Shown here piece after piece: positions 31,601-42,576 of a stretch of 64,000 bases of DNA. Location of the stretch: the NCBI GenBank assembly GCA_036186865.1, contig AP025055.1:26543909-26607908 (forward strand), in the 5' to 3' direction. Under the pieces are notes generated by a model. That model had not been told where the DNA came from, made no database searches, and was given only the letters and a program-made list of their open reading frames with translations. The translations under genes were made by a program, and so were the position numbers. Source of the DNA: Eustoma russellianum. Lineage: Eukaryota; Streptophyta; Magnoliopsida; Gentianales; Gentianaceae. How positions within the stretch are numbered: position 1 is the first letter of the stretch; each line of letters starts with the position of its first letter.

Positions 31601-33633
31601 TAAGAGGGATCGTGTGTGCCATCTTTGACTAAACCTGAAATTTTATGTGGAATGAGGTCATTGTGATCTTTCCTGATTATTACCGAATCAGTTCACTTCA
31701 CTTTTACTGCTATTTATCTCGCTGTCATACTCGACGATTCTAGTGGGTATGGCTGGTCAACGTCGCCGGTCTGCCGCCGTCGGCTGATTAAATTTTTCTG
31801 GCCATTTTCCGACTGCCCACATTCGATACCCATTTCAATCTCGATACGTTCAAAACACCATCAATGTCTATCATAATTCCCACTTCAATACTAAACAACT
31901 ATCACTTTTAGGTCTAAACCCATATACTCCAAACTCATGCCCTATCATACCCATTTCGATTCTGATTCCGATACTCAAGTACCAACCAAACGCCATCTTA
32001 ATCCATATCGTGGAATAAAAAAATTTCACTTACGTGCCATAACGTATGAAAAGAAAATTCTGTGTAGAGTTTTAGCTATTTAAGGCGTGTTGTGAACCAT
32101 TCAAATGTTTGTCTTTTCCATGGATTGGAATCGCATACCTTATTAATTAACGATCTCATAGATCGAATCGGTCGGTTAATTCGGAAAACATCTGCTACTC
32201 TATGGGAAAAGCCAACATATCAGAGCTTGATTCTTCTGATTTTGAGTACACATTACATCTTCTTTTAAGGTGTCTATGTTCACTTGTAAGGGGATTTTAA
32301 GTTTTGCAGGGTGCTCTTTTTGGTACGAGTTTGGTCATTTTCCATGTCTCGATTCTGAATCTTATTTTTGATAGTTGAAACGTCGTCTTAGACTAAGTGT
32401 GCGTATCTGCGTGTCTATCTCTCTTCTCTACTTTTATAACATCATATTTACCAATACCTGACTCATAAAACCTGATTCACAGACCTACATGTTGAAAACG
32501 AGGCTAGAATTGGTTTGACCCAACAACATCCGAAGGTGCCTAATTCAGGAAAGTCCAACAACCAAGGAACAAGCTCAACCAACTTTAAGTTTGACAACCA
32601 AGTGTATGCTGTTTTGTATGCTTGACAACCAATTGGTCTAGGAATGTGCTTCATCATAGTATGACAACTTCGAGCCGATCTGAACTTGGTTTTTTTTTTT
32701 TTTTTACATACAACACGAGCATGATACAAGTTCGTTTTGTGTTTGTACGAAAAGAGAAAGGATTTTGTAAATTATTATTCTTGATTGAGTGCATATGCAA
32801 ACCAAAGCGAACTAAACTGAACCTAAATATCTTGCTTTGGTTCAATTTGAGCAACATAAAATTTGTTTCGGTTGAGTCACAAATAACTATATAGCGGACC
32901 CTAGCTATTTATTAAAAAGAAAGGTTTTATTAATGCTACTGTGAGCTTAAGAAAAACTATTTCAAACAAAACCATATGAACAAGTATTCTAAAAGTATCC
33001 TAGAAAGCCAAACTTAACTAATGAATGTCCTATATGGAAGAATACATTATAGGACGAATACAATCTACCGACCATCTTTCTAATCTTCAACTTCTTTTTC
33101 TAAATACACATTACGTGCTGCAAAGACCGTATAGCCATTGTGTTATGTACGATTTTTTTAAAGGAAAAGAAAATTGAAATTACAAAATAAAAATTGATAA
33201 CTATCATAAGCGATTAATAGTTGGACTAGGAAATACCAACTTAGGATAGACATTATCCTAGGCAATTGGATGGAAACCAAAGTTCAAGTAGAGTAGTCTT
33301 CCTAAGACAAATTATATCAAAAAGGAATATGCCTTGTACACCAATCCTACCCATCTATATTGGTATTATAGACTAACTAAACAACCCTCACCCCTCTAAA
33401 TCTAATTCGGCCATCCCCCAGCAGCAGGAAAAAAATAAAACGCTGACATCCCTTTGCCTTCCAGTCGAGAGCATCTTGGAGAGGAAGAGAGAAATCTTGC
33501 TTCAAACATCAAGCCCAATTCAATTATACGGTTAAATATACGTAAATTAGATAAGTAATCTTTCTATACTTGCTATGCTTTTATAAAACCTACGTGTTTA
33601 TTTTGGTATCAACATTGGATCATGCATAAGTAT
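31601..33633. other. Intergenic, no gene recognised
   Basis: AT-rich DNA with a long T run near 32690. Short frames on both strands have no recognisable domain. The last five bases (AGTAT, 33629-33633) are the target duplication of the gypsy element. Confidence 0.5.
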
Positions 33634-34317
33634 TGTAGCGCCCCGACCCAGACAGCGAAATCCGAACCGGTGCACCCGTCGTAGCTTACTGAGAAGACTA
33701 CAAGACGTCTCATCTCTCGAATACACATCATCAATGACGTAAGAGAATAAGCACAGAGACACGTGACAAATAAAATCTAAATCATCAAATTCGTACATCA
33801 AGGTGTAATAAAGTATCGGAAGAGTGTTTATGTTCGTAACCAACTAAATCCTCAAATGAATGAAATAAACTGAAATATCTAGCAACAGTATCGACTATCT
33901 CCCAATAAGATACTAAGCGTCCCATTCGACCCACTCGCCGTCGTCCTCTATGAAGATCATGTCATAGCTAGGCTCATCTGCAAAATAAAGGTAGTACCCT
34001 TAGCGAAAACGCTAGCAAGTAACCCGCTTATAAGGCATACAGGATCAGCACATGGCAAGACATGAGTAATAAATAGTTCAAGGATTGGTGAGGCACATGT
34101 CTTCTATAACTTCAAAAAAAATGTAGACTAGTAGCATACGAAAGCAAGAACCGTAATTCATACACAGATTTAGCAGTTCAATGACAATCCAGTTACAAGC
34201 CAATCATAACATAACAACTCGCGTGATGCATGACCAAATATGCACTACACTACACAGTCACAAATGCATGTGCAATTTCTTTTCAACACAGTGCAATGCA
34301 TGTCACAATGTCCGGTC

Positions 34318-34600
34318 ACATAACTTTATACCATGTGGTAGGTCATGGCTTATATTTCCATCTCATGATACACCACAGCTTAACTTTATACCCTGTAATG
34401 CTCCACAGCTTATATTTCCATCCGTGTCACATTACAGCCAACTTTATACCCTGTAACGCTCGCTCCACGGCTTATATTTCCATCCCGTGTCACGTTACAG
34501 CCAACTTTATACCCTGTAATGCTCCACGGCTTATATTTCCATCCCGTGTCACATTACAGCCAGTTTCGCAAACTTTATACCCTGTGCCGAAGCACAGCTC
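34318..34600. repeat. 59-bp minisatellite in the 3' LTR
   Basis: Each unit follows ACTTTATACCCTGTAATGCT, CCACGGCTTATATTTCCATC and a CACATTACAGCC end. Four full units plus a partial are present here, one more than in the other LTR (43258-43470). Confidence 0.88.
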
Positions 34601-35055
34601 TTTTCAAAACATTATGCAAATGCAAGTGCCATGATGCAAGACTCCTCATAACAATCACATTCTTTAATCACATACTTCAAATCACGTTCACATATCCATC
34701 AATCACACGAGGCTCATCTCGCTCACACACTCGAGCTTATTTTTTACGGCAGGTCAACATCACCAAAACATTGATTCTAGAACTCAAAGGCTAATGTAAG
34801 AACCCTCACACTTCACTTTTGTACTCTGTAAAGCCACATACGTTCATTCCTAGCCCCCTTAGGTCTTTCACGTTGAAATCCGATTCGAATACCCTTCGAA
34901 ATCTCCACATTTGATTCACCATCCTACGTCATATTCCCAAGGCTTAGACTAACATCAATCAAGTCCTAAAAAGTCCCTAAGGTCACCCAAAGGGTCCCCT
35001 AGCTTCCCTCTTTCTTCCCTCATTTTCCCACAAAACTGATGGACGTCATACCCTC

Positions 35056-35320
35056 ACATCGATCGATCGATGTGACTTCATACCCTCACATCGATCGATC
35101 GATGTCCATCAGAGAACATCGATCTCTCACCCCATTCTACATCGATCGATCGAAGTGACTTCGAACCCTCACATCGATCGATCGAAGTCCATCAGAGAAC
35201 ATCGAACTCTCAACCCCTTATACATCGATCGATCTATAAACTACTGAGACACATCGATCTCTCACCCATCAGACATCGATCGATCGATGTACTTCAAACT
35301 CTAACATCGATCGATCGATG
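35056..35320. repeat. Palindromic CATCGATCGATCGATG array in the 3' LTR
   Basis: About eight occurrences of ACATCGATCGATCGA(T/A)G(T) are spaced by short segments such as CTCTCACCC and TCCATCAGAGAA. Each core is a self-complementary palindrome. Confidence 0.9.
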
Positions 35321-36178
35321 TCAGCGTTTTCTACAGAATCTCCTCTGCGAATTTCTGCAGTTCTAATCAAACGATTTCCAACTTTCATCCGACCATTCCA
35401 AGCCTAATCTTCCCTATCAATCCATACTTAATTCATCAACACAAACCCTTCTCGAACCAATCACGGATCCAAGCCTAAAACGCATATCATTCATCAAGCT
35501 AACCCAAAAGATCTCACCTTTCCTCCCCTTTTCTCCTTTTCAACCACAAATAGCACAATGGGGATCCAAGGGGATTGGGTTTTGCACGATCTCACAAAAT
35601 CAACACCAGCAACAATGATTTTAACATATGCTGGCCAAAATCCGAAAGCAAGACACCTAAGACACGTATAGATTCACAGAAAGAAACTATTGCATGGTGA
35701 TGCAATTTTGATATCGAAAGTAGGCCTTTATCTTTCGCAAAACGTAAGAACTTATAAGATGATTACTTGCCTTTGATTACTCGAAGACGGATTGAAGAAC
35801 GAATGAAGGTCGGGTTGGTTGTTGAATAATTCTTCCCTAGGGTTGCGGTGGAGAGGAAATCGCCTATGGGATGGAGAGAAACAGAGCGTCGATCCTTTTC
35901 TTTCTGAGAAAGGGAAAAATGACGTTCTGTTAGTTTTTATATGGAAAGGGTGAAATTTGGAGTTTCTAAATTATATCCTATTATCTTATTTATCTTAAAG
36001 GATAAATTTCTAATATTCAATTCTAAAATTAAATATTAATTAATTCTAATATTAAATCTCTTCATAATTACCACTTAATCCAATATTTAATTTTCTTAAC
36101 TTATTATCTTTGACCGTCATCAATTTATTTAACCACTTTTATCCTTAAATTACTCTACTGGGGGTGTGGGGTATAACA

Positions 36179-37027
36179 TTCCACCCCCCTTACAAAAAGT
36201 TTCGTCCTCGAAACTGACGTACCTTATTGGAAAAGCTGTGGATATAGTTCCTTCATTTGCTCCTCAAGCTCCCATGTGGCTTCACGCTCCGTATGATTAC
36301 TCCATTAAACTTTGACATACGGAATTATGCGTCTGCGTAGGACTTGATCTTTCCTATCCACGATCTTCATTGGATGTTCTTCATATGAGACATCTTCTTT
36401 AACATCCAATGGTTGAGCTTCAAGAATATGGCTCGGGTCCGATACGTATTTCCTTAGTTGAGAGACATGAAATACGTTGTGGACTTGCGACAAACTTAGT
36501 GGCAAGGCTAACCGATATGCTCTTTCTCCAACTTTGCCAAGCACTTCATATGGACCAATATATCTAGGGCTTAACTTTCCCTTCATTCCAAACCTTGCAA
36601 CTCCCTTGGTAGGTGAGACTCGTAGATAAACCTTTTCGCCTTCCTCAAACTCCAAGGGTCGTCTTTTTGTATCGGCCCAACTCTTACTGCGATCTTGAGC
36701 GACCCTTAGCCTCTCTCTTATCACTTTCACCTTCTGAATTGTTTGTTCAACCAATTCTGGTGCAGTGATTGTCCTTTCCCCAACTTCGTCCCAACAAATC
36801 GGGGACCTGCACCTGCGTCCGTATAATGCTTCAAACGGTGCCATGCCGATTGCGCTATGATAGCTGTTATTATACGAAAACTCCATCAGCTTTAGCATGC
36901 TATCCCAGTTTTCCTTAAAATCCAAAGCCCATGCTCTCAACATGTCCTCCAAAGTTTGGACGGTTCTCTCAGATTGTCCATCCGTCTGAGGGTGGTACAC
37001 GGTACTCATTCTCAGCTCGGTACCCAT
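36179..37027 (-). pseudogene. Gypsy integrase C-terminal and chromodomain-like end
   Basis: Reads MGTELRMSTVYHPQTDGQSE (integrase core end), ALYGRRCRSPICWDE, and the GPY/F-type region FGMKGKLSPRYIGPYEVL. After IPYVKV a TAA stop replaces the expected Leu; the frame then continues WSNHTEREATWELEEQM to 36230. One nonsense change therefore removes the C-terminal domain. Confidence 0.92.
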
Positions 37028-37045
37028 CGCCTTCTGAAATGCCCT

Positions 37046-38062
37046 CTAAAACTTAGAAGTGAACTTGGGATCACGGTCCGACACAATACTGACGGGGACT
37101 CCATGCAAGTTCACAATGTTATCCACATAGATGTTGGATAATTTCTCATAAGATGTTCCATGGGGCATAGCTATGAAGTGAGTTGTCTTTGTCAAGCGAT
37201 CGACAATTACCCAAATCATCTCATTTCCATTTCTGGTTTTGGGTAATCCCATCACGAAGTCCATAGTCACGTGCTCCCACTTCCATTCTGGAATCTCTAG
37301 TGGCATCATCAAACCACCAGGTCGTTGAGGTTCAACTTTGACTTGTTGGCATACCAAACATCTCTCAACATACTCTGCTATGCTTCTCTTCATCCCTATC
37401 CACTGGTAGTTCCGTTTGAGGTCCTTATACATCTTGGTGCTGCCGGAGTGGATAGATAACCGTGAGTTATGAGCTTCGCGTAACAACTCCTTTCGAAACT
37501 CATCATTATTAGGTACGCACAACCGATTTTGAAACCATAAACTTTTATCTTCTCTCAACTGAAAATCTTTTACTGGTCCCGTAAATAACTTGTCGCGGAT
37601 TCCTTTCAGCGTGACATCATCATACTGAGCTTCTTTAATTATGTCTATCAAGTCTGGGTTGATAGATAGAGCTGTGAGAACATTCGCTACCGAATCCACC
37701 ACATCGAGACCAAACTCCTCGATCTCTCTTTCCAATGGAGACTGTCTAGCGTGACTAGACTTTCTGCTCAGTGCGTCCGCCACTCTATTTGCTTTACCCG
37801 GATGATAGTTGATGGTTAGGTCATAATCCTTAAGTAACTCCAACCATCTTCTCTGTCGCATATTTAACTCTTTCTGCGAGAATAGGTACTTCAAGCTCTT
37901 ATGATCAGTGAACACAACACACTTTTCTCCATACAAATAGTGTCTCCAGATCTTAAGAGCAAATACCACAGCTGCGAGCTCCAAGTCATGCGTCGGGTAG
38001 TTCTGCTCATATGGTTTCAATTGTCTTGACGCGTACGAAATGACTCGTCCATTTTGCATCAA
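37046..38062 (-). pseudogene. Gypsy RNase H and integrase
   Basis: RNase H motifs: VISYASRQLKPYEQNYPTHD, LELAAVVFALKIWRHYLYG, FTDHKSLKYLF. Integrase HHCC finger: HNSRLSIHSGSTKMYKDL then CLVCQQVK, followed by MDFVMGLPKTRNG and the catalytic IVSDRDPKF. A single stop separates it from the next part at 37027. A roughly 70-bp insertion upstream (38070-38141) breaks its link to the reverse transcriptase. Confidence 0.93.
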
Positions 38063-38084
38063 GACACAACATATAAACAGAAAG

Positions 38085-38765
38085 TTAGTTCAAGACTAGC
38101 ATACGTATATACAATGCATTAATTGTAATGATGTACATACATAGTCCTTTCTTGGACGCGTCACTATAAATCACAAAACCATCGGTGCTGGAGGGTTGTG
38201 CCAACACCGGGGCTGTGGTCAATCTCTTCTTGAGCTCAGTAAAGCTCTGTTCGCATTCAGCAGTCCACTCGAACTTAGTTTTCTTCTGCGTAAGTCGACT
38301 CAATGGAACTGCTATGGTGGAGAATCCCTCGACAAACTTCATATAATAGCCTGCCAAGCCTAGGAAGCTTCTGACTTCGGTCACATTTGTGGGTCTTGGC
38401 CATTCAGTGATGGCTTCTATCTTCTTGGGATCCACCGAAATCCCATCTTCCGAAATCACGTGACCGAGAAAGGCTACACTTCTTAGCCAGAATTCGCACT
38501 TGCTGAATTTGGCATAAAGCTTTTGTTGCCTCAAAATTTGCAACACCACTCTTAAGTGTTCAGCATGAGCTTGCTCGTTGGGGGAGTAGACCAGAATGTC
38601 ATCAATGAACAACACTATGAATTGGTCCAACTGTTCTCGGAATACGGTGTTTATTAAATCCATAAAGGCTACTGGGGCATTTGTCAATCCGAAAGGCATC
38701 ACCAAGAATTCATAATGCCCGTAACGAGTCTGAAAAGTGGTTTTAGGTACATCTCCTGCTTTCAC
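38085..38765 (-). pseudogene. Gypsy reverse transcriptase, C-terminal half
   Basis: Contains TTFQTRYGHYEFLVMPFGLT, the catalytic FIDDILVYS, AFLGHVISEDGISVDPKKIE and FLGLAGYYMKFVEGFS. It resumes the domain interrupted by the solo LTR, in the frame expected after a 1457-bp insertion. Confidence 0.93.
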
Positions 38766-38796
38766 AAGAAGCTGATGATACCCCTGACGAAGATCA

Positions 38797-40248
38797 TGTT
38801 AGGAAATCATACAAGATCACTGCAAAACGCGCAGCGGAAAAACAAAACTTGATCTCCGATTTCCTACCAAGGATCCATGTTGTTCGTTTAATCGATAAAA
38901 AAAACTCAAAAATTACCTCCGAAGATTCGAAATCCACAGATGGAAGAGGTGCGAAATCACGAACACCCTCTGTCGGTATCCACACGAATGCTTCCGCCTG
39001 GAGTGCTAGCTCTTGAACGGCGCGGCTGAGAGAACTCGCTTTTCTCCAAAAACGGCTCTAGGGTTTCTGTTGTTTTCGTGTGTATTTCGTATGTCTCTAT
39101 GTACGAGATACATAGATATATATATACACATATATGGATATTAAAAACCGAGTTCTAATCGGTTTCGTTGACGCCAATCAAAATCCATATCACATATGGA
39201 TTCTGTCAGGATATTCAAAATCCATATCAGATATGGATTCTCTCATTATTATCCGACAGCATATATATATATATACATATAACCACAAAAACGAAAATAA
39301 TAATAATAATATTAATAATAATTGATATCCAATATTAATATTATTAATATTAAAACGATAATAATAATAATAATTAATATCCAATATTAATAACATTAAT
39401 ATTATTAATCTCAGCCATACGCATTCTTGTGTGTGACCCGATAGGCCCATATTAATTGGCAGTTGATTAAATCTCTATTAAACCAACAAGTCATAATTGG
39501 TCTCTAGCAAGATATTACGACTACCCAATTAATACGAGTAAAGTCCAACTAGCCTAATAGTACATGCATTAATCCATTTGTCACACGATATCTAGTTTGA
39601 ACATAAGTCATGGTCAGCGTCATACTTATATTGTTCAAACATATGATTACTCGATCTCTAAGTGGACTGATAAAACAAATGATATTGATCACACTATCAA
39701 TTCATTTGAGCACGGCCATGCATTTCACAGTCTCACTAATCGAGGGGCCCAAAGATATCACTCTCAAAAGAGAGGGACAAATTCTATCTTGATTGTTCAA
39801 TATCTTCTACATAATTTCTATCACACTCAATCATGACCTTTATTATTATCCAATTACGGATAACGTTTGATCATGTCAAAATATAATAGTCCTTATGTTG
39901 GAAACTATGACAATCTCAAGTCAAAGGATTAAAACATGACTATCGTGAGATTTACTTATGACGCTAATCCATGTAGTAATCTCATGATGGGTCTATCCAA
40001 TACACTGTTTTCTAACAAGTATCTATGAGATTGATTCGTATCACCATACACATAATCATCTCATGATTATCAAATCAATACTCATACTGATTATAAATTA
40101 TTTTATCTCTATAACAATAATGAATCAGGGACATATATCAAAATTGTGTAACATACTAACCAACAATAATGATAATAAAACCTCTTTTATTAAAAATAAA
40201 TGCATACCATAAATATCCAAATCATGGCCTAGGGCACATACACTAACA
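38797..40248 (-). mobile_element. Solo LTR, copia-like family, copy B
   Basis: 1452 bp from TGTTAGG to CACTAACA with perfect 5-bp duplication GATCA (38792-38796 and 40249-40253). It lies inside the gypsy reverse transcriptase, between FSKIDL and the segment leading to KAGDVPKTTF. Full-length homologue of copies A and C; no internal region. Confidence 0.95.
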
Positions 40249-40786
40249 GATCAATCTTTGAAAACCATCGGGCTCCCTTTAGTTGATCAAATAAATCCTC
40301 AATCCTTGGTAGAGGATATTTGTTCTTGATGGTGATCTTATTCAATTCTCGGTAATCAATACACAGCCTCATACTGCCATCTTTCTTCTTGACAAACAAT
40401 ACTGGAGCTCCCCACGGTGATACATTGGGACGAGTCAACTTCTTATCTAGCAGCTCCTGAAGTTGTCCATTTAGCTCCTTAAGTTTAGTTGGAGCCGTTC
40501 TGTAAGGTGTCTTGGATATAGGTTCGGCTCATCGGATCAAGTTAATCTCAAACTCCACTTCTCTTGATGGCGGAACTCCCGGTAAGTCGTCCGGAAACAC
40601 GTCCTTAAATTCATTGATTACCAGAATCTGATCTATGGAGGGAACTTCTTGCTTAGCATCTATTGCATACACCATAAATCCCTCCGCTCCTTTTTGCAAA
40701 GCTTTAAAGGCCTTAATCGCTGTCAAGTATATCTTCTTTGGGGATTTTGTTAACTTGACGTTTCCTTGTACCGTTATTTCATTCAT
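40229..40786 (-). pseudogene. Gypsy protease-RT linker and N-terminal reverse transcriptase
   Basis: Reads VFPDDLPGVPPSREVEFEI (linker), then SPWGAPVLFVKKKDGSMRLC, IDYRELNKITIKNKYPLPRI and GARWFSKIDL, where the solo LTR enters. A stop near 40530 separates the two frames. Confidence 0.92.
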
Positions 40787-40849
40787 CTCAGGGTCCTTAA
40801 CGGTTACTTGCTTAAGTTTACAGTCAATATTGGCATGATTCTTGGTCAG

Positions 40850-41083
40850 TCAATCCATGCCCAATATCACATCAAAATCCTTCATCGGAATTGGAACTAA
40901 CGTCACAGAAAACACCTTTCCATCCAACTCCAACTCACAATCTTTGTACTGATGGTGGGAAACCAGTACTTGTTCACCGGCTGCCTGTACCCTGAAAGGG
41001 TTTTCAATCCATTCGGGTAGACAGTCGAGTCTTTCGGCGAATCGCTTAGAAATGAAGGAGTGACTCGCTCCGCTATCAAACAA
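40850..41083 (-). pseudogene. Gypsy aspartic protease
   Basis: MFDSGASHSFISKRFAERL gives the active-site DSGA motif, and FDVILGMD is the typical C-terminal strand of the retropepsin fold. The frame is shared with the zinc-knuckle gag part upstream but is interrupted between 41083 and 41219. Confidence 0.93.
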
Positions 41084-41218
41084 TACGTTCGCAGGTACTT
41101 TATTAACTAGAAATCACACCTAAACACAAAAAGTGTCGCACATAAAGGTTTTCACATAAAGCACATTTAATCTCCATCTTAAACAACTAAAATTCAACTT
41201 AAGTAACTAATATTTAAC

Positions 41219-42298
41219 TTAAGTCGTACCTGTCACAACGTCGGTGTCCTCCTGTACTTCAGCGTCTGTCATTGCATGGACTCGCGCATTGGGCCTGCCT
41301 CTCTGCTGCTGTGCCGGCCCCGCTTCTGCTTGTGGCCTTGGTTTCCACTCGGGGCAATCTTTTATCCTATGGCCCGTCTTTCCACACTTAAAGCATGCTC
41401 CCGACTTCTTCCAACATTCACCCACATGTCTTTTCTGGCAGTGTGGGCATACCGCTGGTGCTTGATGGTCGGGCTGGGTCTGTTGTGGTGCCCTCAGAGC
41501 TGGCCCTGTCTGCCCTTTCCTAAGAATCTTGACCCAACGTCCGGGTCTACCTCCACTTCTCTCTTCCCTCGGTCTCTTACCGGCATCGTCACGAGCCTCT
41601 CTAGGCTGTGACCATCGCATGTCACTCTCCACACGGTAACATGCGTCCAACATTTCTTCAAAAGTTTCAAACTAGACCCCGCTATAGCCGTCCGTATGCG
41701 GGGGTTCAGACCTTCCTCAAATTTCAGCATCTTCATCCTGTTGTTTTCCAACACCATGGGCGTGAATTTGCCCAAGGCATGGAATCTATCGGCATAGTCA
41801 GAAACGGACATCCTCCCTTGTTCAAATTTATCAAACTGCCTCATCTTCTCCAAAATGGCAGTTTCAGGCACATAATAGTCTTTGTAGGCCTGTACGAACT
41901 ATCTCCACAGAATAAGGGGGAGTCATCTTTGGCAGAATACCGTTCCACCATGCGTTGGCTCTGCCGATCAGTAAGGGCGTGGCTACATCAACCTTGAGTT
42001 CCTCAGGCACTTGCACAAGCCTGAAGCACTTTTCCACCTCGTCTAGCCAGAATCCGGCCACCTCTGGGTCAGTGGTCCCTTCAAAGGTGGGGGCATGCAT
42101 CTTCCTCATTTCCCCAATATAATACCAGATACCTTGCTGAGGAGGTGGTGGAGGAGGAGGTTGTTGTTGTTGCTGGGCAACTCCTTGTGCTATCATTGTG
42201 ATAGCGTCTATCAATGCCTGGGGTACTAACACTGGTGGTGGTGGAGGGTTATCGTTCCCGTTGCCACCGTTTCCCTGATGGTCTCTTCTGGGAGGCAT
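41219..42298 (-). pseudogene. Gypsy gag with zinc knuckle
   Basis: Starts MPPRRDHQG at 42298, with Pro and Gln runs, then FEGTTDPEVAGFWLDEVEKC (retrotransposon gag domain), MRQFDKFEQGRMSVSDYADR, and the knuckle CFKCGKTGHRIKDC plus a preceding CPHCQKRHVGEC. The region lies in three overlapping frames (breaks near 41870 and 41640), so gag is broken. Confidence 0.93.
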
Positions 42299-42562
42299 TG
42301 TCTGCAAGATCACGCTTATTAGCATTCAGTCATTCTAAAGATAATACTGAAAGCCCTTATGCGTTATACAGGACGGAACTCGTAAAATAAATAACATAAC
42401 ATTTATTGCTTAAATTTTTATCGCGCTCGCACACACACCCATCCCAATCAAACTTACTCTTAAGATCACATACTTAGACCTAAAGATCAACTTAGGGTCA
42501 AAATCATAGCTTAAGACTCTACATGACATAACCTAGGTCTCCGAGGTAGATCTGAAGCCTAG

Positions 42563-42574
42563 GCTCTGATACCA
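42563..42574 (-). other. Primer-binding site of the gypsy element
   Basis: The minus strand reads TGGTATCAGAGC two bases after the 5' LTR end, complementary to the 3' end of initiator methionine tRNA. Confidence 0.95.
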
Positions 42575-42576
42575 CC

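Larger units (their letters stand above)
33634..36178 (-). repeat. Gypsy 3' LTR
   Basis: 2545 bp. On the minus strand it starts TGTTATACCCCACACCC (36178) and ends GGGGCGCTACA (33634). It contains a 59-bp minisatellite (34318-34600) and a palindromic CATCGATC array (35056-35320). It is very similar to the 42577-45198 copy outside these arrays. Confidence 0.95.

Noticed and set aside
34181..34794. Plus-strand frames in the gypsy LTR with repeated LYFHP/LYPVMLH segments
   Set aside because: The repeats come from the 59-bp LTR minisatellite; there is no sign of selection for protein.
35056..35320. CRISPR-like array (palindromic repeats with short spacers)
   Set aside because: The setting is a plant LTR, spacers are themselves repeated and of uneven length, and no cas gene exists.
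41244..41997. Plus-strand frames of 73-129 codons over gypsy gag
   Set aside because: They are complements of the gag coding sequence.
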